Part shown: in pieces, positions 40,810 through 53,103 of the stretch
How the letters are laid out: each line of letters starts with the position of its first letter
How positions within the stretch are numbered: the first letter of the stretch is position 1
DNA from: Eutreptiella sp. 'Long Island Sound 2002'
Lineage: Eukaryota > Euglenozoa > Euglenophyceae > Eutreptiales > Eutreptiaceae
Length of the DNA stretch: 64,000 bases
NCBI GenBank assembly: GCA_964036045.1
Contig: OZ038381.1
Span: 141,395,596 to 141,459,595 of the forward strand
Direction: 5' to 3'
The notes under the pieces: model-generated
What the model saw: the letters and a program-made list of their open reading frames with translations, nothing else
Told to the model about the DNA's origin: nothing
The model's database searches: none
Program-made: the position numbers and the translations under genes

Positions 40810-41290
40810 TTAATTTGCCGCATCGCAGCTGAGAAACGATGCGAAATTCGTTGAAATTTGTGGTTTGACAGTAGAAAGCGTCATTTTGTAGTCAATATCT
40901 GCAGTACATGAACAAGCGTGCCAATTTTAGATTTTTCCTTATAAATTTGTGTTTTGTGGTACCAAAGTCCATAGTGAATTGGAAAACCACCCTGCTTCCT
41001 ATTGCTAGTTACCAACGGTGCATTAGTACTATAAATGACTGTGATTTCAACTTCTTAAGAGCCGCTAACGCGTGGGGTTTATGAGCTTTTGTTGACTGAT
41101 GCACCCTTTTGTGAGAATGCATGGCATCTTGGGTTTCATAAAGTGCAAAAACCCGTTGCAGAGAGTTGCCACTATGGGCAAAAAGGTTTGTGTCTTTTGC
41201 AAGTCTCCAATGGTGCCTCCAAGCAACATATGATGTTGATTTCTAGCCTTCAAGAGGGAATCCGCATGAGTGATTCCACGGTGGCACTCT
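40810..41290 (-). repeat. Inverted copy of the 193-bp repeat and its unique end
   Basis: The reverse complement matches 34,195-34,632 through long shared words (aggaagcagggtggtt, catgtactgcaga, cagctgcgatgcggcaaat) and extends into the 193-bp unit at its far end. Identity is about 80-85% by eye. Both copies stop at caaattaa. Confidence 0.8.
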
Positions 41291-43830
41291 TGTTTTTTCC
41301 CTGAAAGGCCGTTTCAAATGCTTGAGAAAAAGGACCCCTGGCGCAAAAATATCAAAAGATAAGCAGACCACAGTAGAGCAAGCGCCACACGAAGAATTCC
41401 ACACAATCAGGATACACTGTAGCCACAGTCAACACATTAGAAGCCTGGGAACTTGGTGCAATACACGATGTTGGACTTAACAAGGGAATTAAGGCAAGAA
41501 AGGGAGTCAGAATGGCGTAAGGCGATGGATACTTGGAAATTCTTCCATGATCCGCTGACTTGAGTTGAGGTGCGGAGTTCCTTCAATTGAATTCTAACAT
41601 AAATGTAGATCAGGGGACTCAAACAGGAATCACAAAAATGCCTGCAAGGGGAGACGAATCAAGGTATGTAAGACTGTCACAGTTTTCTGAGCAACAGGGT
41701 TTCAAGTCAACGAATCATACCTAATGGTGCAAGACCCCCTAGGCTAACATATATCCAACCGAGAGATTTCAACCCCATGGTGGATGAGTATGGCATAGTT
41801 CAAACTTGACATCAGGAATGGCAAAAAACACTCCAATTAGAACTAATAACTCACGTGCCACGCCAAGACCAGGGCACCTTCACGGATGGCAAAGGGCTCT
41901 CAACATGGGACGACCATGTATGAAACATAGGCAACCTAACCTGGCTTTAACACCACCCGTCATGGTTATGGCAGAGCAACGAACACCGGTCATGAAGCAC
42001 TGAAACTGCCCATATGTCCAAATTGATGGTATATGGGGGGGTCATGGTCATGGCATATCTCCTTGTTGAAGGGGAGTTTGAATCTCATATTACGATAGAT
42101 GCTTCAGCTATGAAAATACCCGTTGTCTCTTACTTGACTCCCACCAACTCACCTATGGCAGGGAGTTAGCTCAATTATAGTGCAGAGAAAATTGGCAAAA
42201 AACATGCAAATGGCCTAACTTGGGCATACAAGCAGTATAGGTAAACGAGGGGATCCTCTCAAACCAAGTACCAATATACAAGCTTTTATAATCCATTAGC
42301 AAAACAAAAATCGGCTGCCGTTTGGTTTGGAAAAAGTGTGACACTAGGGTCCCAGCATAGTTTTTTGTTTCAACCCAAACATCCCCCCCACCAAGGCCTT
42401 CATACTATTGCACCACACCACATCCATGGAATGCTTGTTGCGCGCCACACGAACCCCGTGGGTGTCAAAAGGTATGCCCGTTAGCTGCTCTGTACACTGT
42501 CAAAGAAGTTTGCATAAGCAGGCAAAAGTTTTTTGCAAAAAACACCCCTGACCCAAGAAGTGCTAGATGTAGACCTAAAATTCTTCTCACAAAAGACAAC
42601 CAACATGGCATTGCAATGGGGCACTGTTGATTGCGGGACGAAGTTGAATGGTGTAGATGAAGCGGAAAATGACTTTGCATAGATTGGGGTGTGGACATTG
42701 TGGTGGCCATGTAACAGTCGGCAACAAACAAGAAATGCCATTTCTACACTTTGGAAGGTGATCCGTTTTGCGCCTAAAGGCACCGCATTGTACTGAAATT
42801 CATTAGTCAACCTGCCACTCGGCGGGACCGGAGCTAATTTGGAACATGGTTTTGTCATAGGACTGTGTAAAGCTTTTGTGCACCATTGAAGGCTTTGTGC
42901 AATACACCGAGCGCACATGCTAGTAGGTTGTATGGCATTAATTGCGGCTATATGCGGTTGTGCTTTGTTTCTAGAATTGTGCTAATGACATTTGAACGAA
43001 GCTGCAACATCCATTGGTTTGTGAAAAAATTACTGCCTTTCATTTGGTTTTTCACGAACATGCCGCATATAATCAGTAGCAACATGACCACCACAGAGAT
43101 CTTCCAGCGTCATACCACTTGGCTCACCGTGCTCAATGTGCTCTTGATCTGCCATCAGTAAAGGACCGCTACAAGTGTTGAAATTCCCCAAGTATTTTCA
43201 AACCTTTTTGATAATCAAATGAGCACGATCAGGAGGCAAATCGATAGAAGGCTTCCAAACAACTGAGCATTCCAATGAGCAGTCTTGGTTCTCCAAAGAA
43301 AAAGACACCAATCTGTAAAACAAACATAACATAGAATGATATAATTCATAGCTCAAAACTTACTTTACACAATAAAGCGCTGACATGCATGTGACTCTAA
43401 AAATTAGGATTTACCGGTTTTTTTGAAACTTTCAGTTTTATGCAGTTGCCTAAGTAGCAATCACCATGTACATCTGTCCATCATGAAAAACCTTTAAAAA
43501 ACAAATTTTTAATACTAAAAATCCTTTTAAAATCATGCCTTCTTCCAAACATTCAAAAATAGAAATTGATTCAAAAATCATTGTCAACAGTCACTCATAT
43601 TGTTACAGTTTACCATTCTTTGACAGTGTCTACACTTGTCATAATGCAGTGTCCTCTCCCGCCCCGAATGCCAATGTCTCTTGGACGTGATCCATTGCTC
43701 CCATGTCTGTTAGTGAGAGTGCGGGTCATTCGAGTGTTTAAAGCCTCTGCATGCCAAGCAGCATATACTTGTTTGCGGTCTTTTTAAGTAGACCGGTTGA
43801 CGACGTTGCTTTTGTCTATCCTTGATCTGC
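41291..43830. other. No supported gene
   Basis: About 2.5 kb of A+T-rich DNA. The longest frame (42,481-42,918, minus, 145 codons) matches nothing and is Cys/His-scattered without spacing. No repeats beyond short homopolymers were noticed. Confidence 0.5.
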
Positions 43831-44018
43831 CGAGCCTATGCCTTTCGGTTTAGTGGAGACGGGAGGGACCTCATTCTTTTGGGTTCCTACCTCCCCCCGA
43901 TTACTTGGGCGAGTGGCCACAGTGTATGTGGTGCCCTTTCACAATGAGGGGAGCGCCGGCCGAACAACCGGGATCCCCCCGTCCTCTTTACGTCTTTCCG
44001 AGCAGGTGACAATGCTCT

Positions 44019-44029
44019 GAGAAGGGGGG
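44019..44029 (+). promoter_or_regulatory. Polypurine tract before an LTR start
   Basis: GAGAAGGGGGG directly precedes TGAAGCC at 44,030, as AAGGAGGGGGG precedes TGAAGC at 21,072 and 60,265. About 200 bases upstream (43,831-44,018) are GC-richer than their surroundings and may be the end of an internal region. Confidence 0.6.
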
Positions 44030-44600
44030 TGAAGCCGGTTCGGATCCCAATTGGCTGCACTCTTCCGTATCTCAACGATCTGAGCGATTTCAGCGATTTC
44101 GCGCATGAATTCAGGAAAATTCCGAGTTCATATAAGAGTTCATATATTTTTAAACCACAAGATGGAGGATTTGACTTTTCTGGTTCAGACTAGGAAATGG
44201 ATGGGAATTGGCAGCTAAGGCAACTCCAGTGGATGATAGAAGGCCCAGAATTACTATCTGGCTAAACCCTGGTGTGGTGCCTCCGCCCACACCGGCTGTC
44301 TGCCTTGAGAGGAAGGGTACGCGTTAATGGACGCATTTGCCTTGGCATTTGCCACGCCTACGCGTATGGAGGATCACAGGGCCCTTGAGGCTGGAGGAGC
44401 CCTAGTGGAAGAGGAGTTGAAGTGGAAGTGGCTGAGGTAGGTGCGCCGGGCGGGAAGAAAGTATCTCGGTCCTTGCTCCGCCCTAAATGTCTTCTATTTT
44501 TGTTCTTTGCCCTTTGTTTGCCTTGCGTGTGAGTCATTATAAATCAATCTTCGGAGACGGCGTGTGTGCAACACGCCGTGTGCACGTGCAATCGGTAGAC
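44030..44600 (+). repeat. Putative LTR start, third family; right end not found
   Basis: It starts TGAAGCCGGTTCGG and continues with cgatctgagcgatttcagcgatttcgcg and an A+T-rich tract. I could not find a second copy or a clear CA end, so the end given here is only nominal. Confidence 0.4.
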
Positions 44601-47576
44601 ATGCTAAAGGTGGTGAATGGCACTTATGCTAACTTTTGATGCTAAACTCTCATTTGTGTGTTGCTGTCTTAGTCCATTGATCTCCAAGAAGTGTCTTAAT
44701 GATGATTTTTTATCATTGGTCGAACATGGTTGGTGATCCACTATCCCTCTCTGGTCAACATGAAGTAGGGCATGAGTTCAGCTAATTTGGCAATTGGGTA
44801 GAGGGATAATTTTCGAAAAAGGTTGTTGATTCTCACTTCAAGTGCATGCATGCTCTCATGGGTCATGGCTAGGCGAAATTATTTCTCCATATGCATGCTC
44901 CCATGGGTCATGGCTAGGCTACGCTCTCTGGATTGGGTTTTGGTGAGGTTATTTGTCTTCGGCCATGGATATTTTAGGTTCTCTCTGCTGAGCATGGATT
45001 GGTGAGGGTCTCTCTCTCAGAGCATGGACTGGGGCGGGACCATCTCTCTCAAGGCCTGGATTGGGGCGGGACCATCTCTCTTTGAGGCGGGACTATCTCT
45101 CCTTGGCATAGGACAATCTACCATGTGTCAGATGTGCCCTCATTGGACCCCGGATATCTCTCCGTGTGCACTCTCTTTGCGGGCCGGGTCTAGGTCTCTT
45201 CATGTGACCCGGGGCATCTTCCCACCCAATCTCTCTCTAAGTGGCATGCATTGAATTGGTTCGGTGTCACATGAACATGCAGATAGGCAATATTGATGTC
45301 ACATGTCCATGTGTGGATTGTTTCTAATGCACATGATGATTTGTGTTTGCCAATGCCTTCGGTTCCCAAGCAATTAGGCACTAGGTGCTGGGACTGAGTG
45401 GCATGTCCAAGCATGTGAGGGCATGAGGTGCATGTCGTGTGTTGGCTTTACAATTTGTTCGTGCTTTTGGTTCGCGATACTCTAACCGCAAGAGCCCAGC
45501 AATTGGTATGTAGCATACACTAAACAGGTGAGGTTTGGTGGGCTGGCTGTTCTTGATGCCTTGTTCGCGAGCACCAAGTAAACCCGCCAAGTTTGTTCCT
45601 TTGCTGGCCATTGTGCATGTTATTGCTGAGTGATAGGCACCCGGCATTCGGTGTAAAGTACGGAGGCATTGCCAGCATGATGACATATGTAATGTGTCAC
45701 ACATGCCAAGTGTCGAGTATTGCCGGTGATCCTCATTGCAAGCTATGTACACGTGATCATTGGTGATTCATGGGTGTGGACAAGTCATGCATGTAGCCAT
45801 GCCGCACCTTGTGTTCATGGAGGCCATGGTGTCATGCTTGATCCACGGTGAGAACACTCGTCATGTTTGGAACTCATTTTTCTCAATTCCAATTTTGCCG
45901 TCTTGTAGGCAAGGGTGAGGATGGGCCATGTGGGGCCACACTTATGTTGAACCCAATGATGCCATTGTGCCGTGTATCATTTCTTTGTATTTTGCCATGT
46001 GCCATATGGACGTCATTGATGTCATTTCGTCGCGCATGACCTCCCGTGAGTCGATGTCATTTTTATTAATGTGTTGAATCGAGGTTCTGTTTGGAGGTGT
46101 ACACTCAACCCAATTGGGCAATCAATTATTGGGACTTCACTAGTCGAGTTCATTCAAATTCATCGATCAAGTGTTCGGAATTTATTGCAAGGGTTGCCAA
46201 GGGGTTAGTTACGGGATTTATTTGAATTTTGTAAAACATGGAAGAACTGGTGAGGTCAAGGACGATGGGAGGCACGGAGAAGAGGGTCAAGAAATCGGGT
46301 ATAGGCGGTAGAGCTCGCACAATGGCAGGGGCTAGTCCTACAGACCTTCTATAGTGGGTGGAGGGATGCGACATGCCAACAGGTTTAGTAAGCGAAAATG
46401 GACATGGTGGAGAGTCCATGTAGCATCGAAGCAAAGAGTGCCGAACGACGAATCCTGCAACAGCGACGACGAATTGTCCCTGGACAACACTCACTAATCC
46501 ACAGGCCCACATGCATTTCAAGTCGGCATCTGAGGCCCGATGTGCTGCGCTGAGGCTGCCCATGTCAACAGTGCTATGATTGTTGCATCTAAATCCTTGT
46601 CAGTTGACCCCATGGTGTGTTGGACACATCTTCAGCATGGTGTGATGTGCTTACTACACACTTCGATCATGCTTACAACTTCACCTTCCATTTTGTGTCA
46701 TAGCAGAAGGTACTAAAGTGGTGTTCTAAGAGACCAAATCTTGTGTGTGCTATGTTGCCTTGTGGTGCCGCAGCACGTGTTTCCTGAGGTCATTACATAC
46801 ACTTTGGATGAATATTTAGCGGTGTATTATTGATAGCAGCGAACGGAAGCCCGGTGGAGCTGGGAGGAGGAGGGTTGGCACAAGACACCTGTGGTGTCTT
46901 AGGGTGCATCCTTCTACCTGATGACCCAGGCTTTACATCAAAATTTGGGGGTTTCAACGTTGCAAACCGACATCCCTGAGGGTCCACTGTGCAAAGTTCC
47001 TAAGAGGTATGGGGTGGAACTGAAGCTAATAAACAACAAGTGGAAAGCAGGTCCGTTTTTGCGGCTTTTATGGATTTTCTGTGATCTGGTGGGGGGGTTA
47101 TTTCGTAAGGGCAAAACTGGCAGCTGGGGGGGTCCATTTCGATGGGGGTGGGATCCCCCAACATTTGCTTAGTATGCACCCTCTCCCGTTGGGGCGGCCC
47201 CCCCCAACATGGGGCCCATTCAGCCCCCCCCCGTCCAACTCGGTTTTCCGTGAGTCCGGCGTACGACACGGGCGACCTGACCGGAAATTCGTCTTCCGGC
47301 GAGAAGGTTTGGCCGCTTCTCGTAAGTGTGCACTGTCGCCTTCCAGTGAGCAGCAAGAATATAGAATACAGAACACTGACTTTTGGCATACTTCTTGGAA
47401 CTTTCCCTTGCCTGTACGCGACACGGAACTTTCAAAACTTGACTTGTGTCCGGCCGAGCCGCACCCCTAGCTTTGGCAAGTCGATTTTTGTTGACTTCAT
47501 TTTACTTTATGCCGCGACTGCTCGAGACTGTAACCGATGAAGGGCTGAGAAATTCACACATTTCTAACAGAGAAGC
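44601..47576. other. No supported gene; short local repeats
   Basis: Two near-identical stretches with catgggtcatggctaggc lie at about 44,855 and 44,900. A ~35-bp repeat with ggggcgggaccatctctc follows at about 45,030-45,110. The rest (to 47,576) shows only short frames with no domain. GC rises from about 47,080 toward the RRM gene, and no TATA box is evident there. Confidence 0.5.
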
Positions 47577-48629
47577 ATGGATACCCAAGGCATCCAGGGC
47601 GCTGTCAACAAGCTCAATGAACTCAAAGCACTGGGTATCATCACTGACACCGAGTACCAGCAGCGTAAGACAGAGCTGATCGATAAAGCCCTTGCTTCAC
47701 CTGCAGGAGCGGTCAGTCCTCCAGGACAAACGGGTACAACACCTAACTTCGCTTCGCCTGGCAAAGGGTTTGGTGCCGGTGCCGGCCAAAAGGGTTTTGG
47801 TGGCAAGGGCTACGACTTGGGGAAAGGATTTGGTGGTAAGGGAAAAGGTAAGGGGAAAGGTTTCGGATTCGACGAAGGATTTGGAGGCATGCAGAAAGGA
47901 GGTTGGGACAAAGGAGGCAAAGGGCCTATGTGGGGAAAAGGAGGTATGCAGCAGAGCAGCTGGGGGCCCGCGGGAAGTTGGCAGGGAGGCCGGGGAGGTC
48001 AGAGATACCAACCATATCCAAGCGACCCGAACCCTCAGTCCCGAGTGCTGTTGGTCACATTCAAAGACTCTCCGTTTCCTGGACACGATCTGGTTGCCGG
48101 TCACTTTGCGTCTTGCGCCACGGTTGAGAAAATCACACACGTCTCAAAGCCGGATAGAGAACAGGCTCTGGTGCAAGTCGCTTCTCCAGACGAAGCTCTG
48201 GCCTGTGTCAGAACCCTCAACCACTCCTCGGCCGAATGGTGCATGGATATTGACGTGCAGAAAGCGCGAGTTCAGGAACTGACCTTCAAAATGAACGACG
48301 AGAAAAACAAGTCCTACATCGCACTTCAACCTGGACGCGTGTTACTGTTGACTTTAGTTGGTCTGCAAGGACCCTTCCCAGGTCTTGATTCTATGTACGA
48401 GATGTTTAAAATATATGGGAGAGTGGAGAGAATGTCGCACATAACGAAGCCCGACAGGGAGCAGTGTATGATTCAGTTCGCGGACGCAGCGGATGCGGCC
48501 AAAGCCTTGGCGGGGTTGCAAGATTGGAACATGGGATTCTGCACCTTCAATCTGCAAGTGGCTCGAACAGATGCCCTCACCTTCAAAAACTCCGACGAAC
48601 GGAACAAGGACTACACTGGCCAAGTGTAA
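47577..48629 (+). CDS. RNA-binding protein with SHOCT-like N-terminus and two RRMs
   Basis: A single-exon gene of 350 residues. Residues 1-40 (NKLNELKALGIITDTEYQQR) look like a SHOCT domain, a short helical motif often joined to other domains. Residues 60-145 are Gly/Lys/Phe-rich (KGKGKGKGFGFDEGFGG, ending in GGRGG) and likely disordered and RNA-binding. Two RRM domains follow, about 156-236 and 254-335, each starting VLLVTF or VLLLTL and each with KPDREQ exactly 100 residues apart, a sign of internal duplication. Their form resembles RRMs of the PTB/hnRNP-L group, which bind pyrimidine- or CA-rich RNA in splicing and mRNA control. The ATG at 47,577 starts the SHOCT-like helix, and TAA ends it. 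With no introns, it could be a retrocopy or belong to an intron-poor genome. It stands alone among repeats. Confidence 0.8.
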   Translation: MDTQGIQGAVNKLNELKALGIITDTEYQQRKTELIDKALASPAGAVSPPGQTGTTPNFASPGKGFGAGAGQKGFGGKGYDLGKGFGGKGKGKGKGFGFDEGFGGMQKGGWDKGGKGPMWGKGGMQQSSWGPAGSWQGGRGGQRYQPYPSDPNPQSRVLLVTFKDSPFPGHDLVAGHFASCATVEKITHVSKPDREQALVQVASPDEALACVRTLNHSSAEWCMDIDVQKARVQELTFKMNDEKNKSYIALQPGRVLLLTLVGLQGPFPGLDSMYEMFKIYGRVERMSHITKPDREQCMIQFADAADAAKALAGLQDWNMGFCTFNLQVARTDALTFKNSDERNKDYTGQV

Positions 48630-50541
48630 ACTCTGGGTATGTGTTGCTCACTGTTCGCAACCCCCCAACTGTCCATGGGTTCAACTCTCCGATGGGGTGC
48701 GTTGGGTTGGTTTGCTCAGCCGTGCTGTTATGGTGTCAAACTCGCAGTCGTCACAGCTCACCTGGGTTTCGCAGTCTCTCAGCTCACTGCTACCTTCCCC
48801 AGCGTGTGTTAGCAACCTTCCTCAGCGAACGCGAGATTCGGTCCCAAGTATGCTGTTGGCGAGGAGCGAATCTACGACGCGTTCGTCACATCACCACGGT
48901 TCGCATCTGCGCCCCGAAGTAGAGAAACTGAGCCGTTGTCTCTGGCGGGGCTAAGCACAGCTCAGATGCTGAAAGCACTTGTTCATCCTGCGCAAGCGCA
49001 TCCGTCTGCTATCCCTCCCCGACCTCATCCCTTCCAACTTCCACCTTTGTGTCCTCCTCCCCCCACATAGTGCCGCTTCGGAGCGATGGAAAGACTGATC
49101 CCGCCAACCCCGCCAGTCCAACGAACAGAATGATCCCCGCTTCTGCAACGGGCAGAATGATCCCCGCCAACCCCGCCAACCCCCGACTGCCGAACGAGAC
49201 TACTACAACTAAGGATTGTATCCAAAGTGTACAGACGCAAAGCAACGAAAGATCGAGAGGGATGCCGACGTGCAGCCAACAGCACGTGCACCCTGCCCCC
49301 CCTCCCTTGTGCCTGCCCCCGACCCAACCCATACCCCCGCGTCTTCCGAGGCAAGTTTTTCAGTCCTTTATGCCCATTGGCGTTCCTGTGCAGTGAGTGG
49401 TTCTAGTCAGCTGCAGCCTTGGTTACGTTGACCACACAGAAGAGGTAGAAATCAGATCGCTTGTTCCGTGGCGCAGGCGGGAAACTGGGCGAATCCAGAC
49501 CCCCCCGAGGAATGTTGTGTAAGATACAGGAACCAGAGCTCGCGGTGCCTGCTTTTTCTGATGCTCGGCATGTGATTTCGCTAGGGGGGTTGAGCCTTTT
49601 CCCTCATTTCTTGCGGTTTCCCCTCCTTCCTGTGTCCTCCGGGGTGCCGCAGACCCATCACTGGCAACCAAGTTTTCTGCTGGGCATCACGAGCGTTGCC
49701 CTGGGTGCACGTTCGGTGTGCAAGAAATGCAACGTTCTGGCAGCACGTCGTCAAATACGGTTGTATGCCCAGAAGTTTTGTTTCGGTGCGAATTTAAATG
49801 GTGGGTCAATGGTCGAGCTCTTGACATGTTGTAACAATGTCCCACCATCAAATGCATGCCAGTCCCTGGTTTCACCAAAATTGTGAACCAATTTCTGAGG
49901 GTGGATAGCAGAGCCAGTCTGAACCAGCACCACCAAAAGCATGAAATTTTTTTGGTCATGTTTTTAGAGACAATGTGTGCACCTTTTGCCTCAATCTTTG
50001 AGTGAGAATTTGCATTGCGTTAGAAGGTGATTTCTCGGCTTGGAAGGCAGGTCTGCTGGGATGCTGCTGGATTTTTGGACCATCGCCACGTGGCATGGCA
50101 TGGCATAAACACCCTGCACAACAATTTTTTCATTTTTCACACATCTGGGCAGTTGAGCAGTTGAGGTTTAAATTATTCAGCATGTTCACTGCTTCAAGTG
50201 TTCATTCGTGTCTCAGCACACATGCAATGACAAAATGAATTCTTCCGGAGAACAAAGGCACATGAATTCTGCCCAATTGGGGAAGAAAGCAGACGCTATT
50301 CTTCGCAAGTCTGGACACACCAGTGTATCACTAGATGTCTGTCTGCACATTTTGCACAGTTTGAACATGATTTGGTGGATTGTAGGGATGGAGTCAGTAG
50401 CACTGGGGGCAAGGAGACCACGAAAGCACGGTGCAGATTTGAGTTTTGCCATCAGCCACTCCATTTTGTTGTTGGAGCAAGGTTAGTGTCAGTGTTATTA
50501 GTTTTGTTTTGTTTGTCCTTTGCTGTGACACGCTGAGGTGT

Positions 50542-50573
<32 letters not shown>

Positions 50574-51848
50574 GGTGCTGGGGAGGGGATGTTGAAAGAA
50601 TGTTGGTGTCTGATGTGTTTTGTGCCAGGGTCTTTGTTTTTCAGGTCAATTTTGGGGAAAGATTCGGCAATTGCATGTGTCCCAAAAGGCATGCAATACA
50701 TGAATCTTACCAATGAGGAAACCAGAAGGTCTATTTATTTTTTGCCCCACTGCGCCCTGCACGATTAAAATTTTTTTGTGAAACGAATGACCACAGAAAA
50801 ACACAACGGTAGCACACTGTTGTTACTACAACCGCTTTTTGAGTGTGCATTGCAATGCGGGGCCCCTGTTGCTGCTTCACAGGTTGCCACACAGACCCAA
50901 ACTTATGGCCACAAAATTATTACCATGGGACTCTTGACCACGGTTTCCCCCGATTTTTAAAATAGGTTTTTTTAGCAGCAACGATTTTGTAAAGGCACAA
51001 ATTTCAAATCCTGGTTTCAGTTGCGGAGAATCTCATTTTCTGGGATGTGCATTTGCTTTTTCGCGCTGTGCGCACAGTGCGTCGGCATTATTCATTTTGC
51101 CCTCGGCTGTCCAAGTTTGGAAGACAGCTGGGAGCAATGAAAGGTTGAGTCCAAAGCATCAATGTATTTGGATTTGATAGCTTTACAACCCCGGTGTTTG
51201 TTTGTTTTTGTGAAGTCGCATTCAGCAGCCATTTGGGGCATAGATGCGGAGGATTAATTTTCAATCTCGTGGTCATGTTCAAAGAGGTCTGCTATCTAGT
51301 TGTTGATGTGAGAATTTGGCACAATTAGCCAAAATTATGCATTTTCTATTGTTGGTCATTCAAACTTTTAGGCAACGCAAGTGGCATTGTTTTTCGTTCA
51401 AGTTCTAGAAAATAAGGCAAAGAATTATTGCAATGGGATATCGCAATACACATTGTCACAAAAACAAGCCACATCGCGAAGAGATGAAGTTTGGTTCTAT
51501 CATTGCATCGCTCACATACCCAATTTACAAGTAATCTTCAATCATTATTTGGTGTGTCACGATTTTTTCTTTCCACTTCGAGGCATTGAAGGTTCGTAAA
51601 AGTATTTTTGCCATATTTGGATTAATTAGAGCTAGAGCTGCATTTTATATTTGATTTCTCAATCTATGGACCAATTAGGCATGGGACGTACCAAATTGAA
51701 TGGAGAGATTTCATTTGCGGAAAGCAGAGAGAGTCTATTTTCGCATTAAGAGGGGTTGGTTTTCAAATGCACATGCTGCTTTCCCCCATTTTACCAGGCA
51801 TTTCTACTTTGAGCCACATGAACATACCACGCATCACTGCACCACATT
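48630..51848. other. No supported gene
   Basis: 3.2 kb after the RRM gene. A repeated phrase cagaatgatccccgc lies at about 49,124 and 49,154. The region otherwise contains only short open frames of mixed phase. Base composition falls back to A+T-rich after about 49,750. Confidence 0.5.
50538..50573. repeat. (GT)n microsatellite
   Basis: A nearly pure GT run broken once by TTT. Confidence 0.95.
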
Positions 51849-53103
51849 GTGGGTTGTAGTAGATCACCAAGGTGTGCCATTTCACATTATTTTTTTAACA
51901 CCACAAACGATCATTTTTTTTTATTGCATCCAACTAGTCATCAACATGAATTGAATTTTGAGTTGCTGCTGTAGAGGGTGTTCGCTTCATATGTTGCGGA
52001 CAAAGGAAACCCAGTAATTTTGTTATCCACAACATGGCATTCATGGTGCACCGCGACAGTACTCAATTCCCATATTTTCGTTTTCAAGAATGGTACATTT
52101 AACAAAAGTAAAAACATAGCAAGAAGGGCAAGGTAAAGTGGCATCGTGGCACAACGTGCCCGAAATGTGCATACTACTTCGTCGTTGAAAAGATAGTATG
52201 CATGAAGTCGCCCCTCTCCTACCGCACTCCCCCCCCCCCCCCGGCATGTAGATGAAATGCATGGTGGGTTGTAGTAGATCACCAAGGTGTGCCATTTCAC
52301 ATTATTTTTTTAACACCACAAACGATCAATTTTTTTTATTGCATCCAACTAGTCATCAGCATGAACTGAATTTTGAGTTGCTATTGTAGAGGGTGTTCGC
52401 TTCATATGTTGCGGACAAAGGAAACCCATTAGTTTTGTTATCCACAACATGGCATTCATGGTGCACCGCAACAATACTCAATTCCCATATTTTCGTTTTC
52501 AAGAATGGTACATCAACAAAAGAAAAAACATAGCAAGAAGGGCAAGGTAAAGTGGCATCGTGGCACAATGTGCCCGAAATGTGCATACTACTTTGTCGTT
52601 GAAAAGATAGTATGCACGAAGTCCCCCCTCTCCTACCGCACTCCCCTCCTGCCCCCCCCCCCCCCCGGCATGTAGATGAAATTCATTGTGGGTCGTAGTA
52701 GATCACCAAGGTGTGCCATTTCACATTGTTTTTTTAACACCACAAACGAACAATTTTTTTTATTGCATCCAACTAGTCGTCAACATGAACTGAATTTTGA
52801 GTTGCTATTGTAGAGGGTGTTCGCTTCATATGTTGCGGACAAAGGAAACCCAGTAGTTTTGTTATCCACCACATTGCATTCATAGTGCGGCGCGACAATA
52901 CTGAATTCCCATATTTTCGTTTTCAAAAATGGTACATTTAACAAAAGAAAAAACATAGCAAGAAGGGCAAGGTAAAGTGGCATCGTGGCACAACGTGCCC
53001 GAAATGTGCATACTACTTTGTCGTTGAAAAGATAGTATGCACGAAGTCACCCCTCCCCTACCACTCTCCCCCTCCCCCCCCCCCCCGGCATGTAGACGAA
53101 ATG
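51849..53103 (+). repeat. ~415-bp tandem repeat, three copies
   Basis: gtgggttgtagtagatcacc recurs at 51,849, 52,264 and 52,688. Each unit holds an A/T-run, gttcgcttcatatgttgcgg, gtgccattcatgg-like bases, and ends in a long C-run followed by ggcatgtag. Copies are about 95% alike by eye and differ mainly in C-run length. Each holds a short minus-strand open frame of similar sequence, which may be chance. Confidence 0.9.

Noticed and set aside
42481-42918. 145-codon minus-strand frame
   Set aside because: No domain, no conserved neighbour, mixed composition typical of chance.
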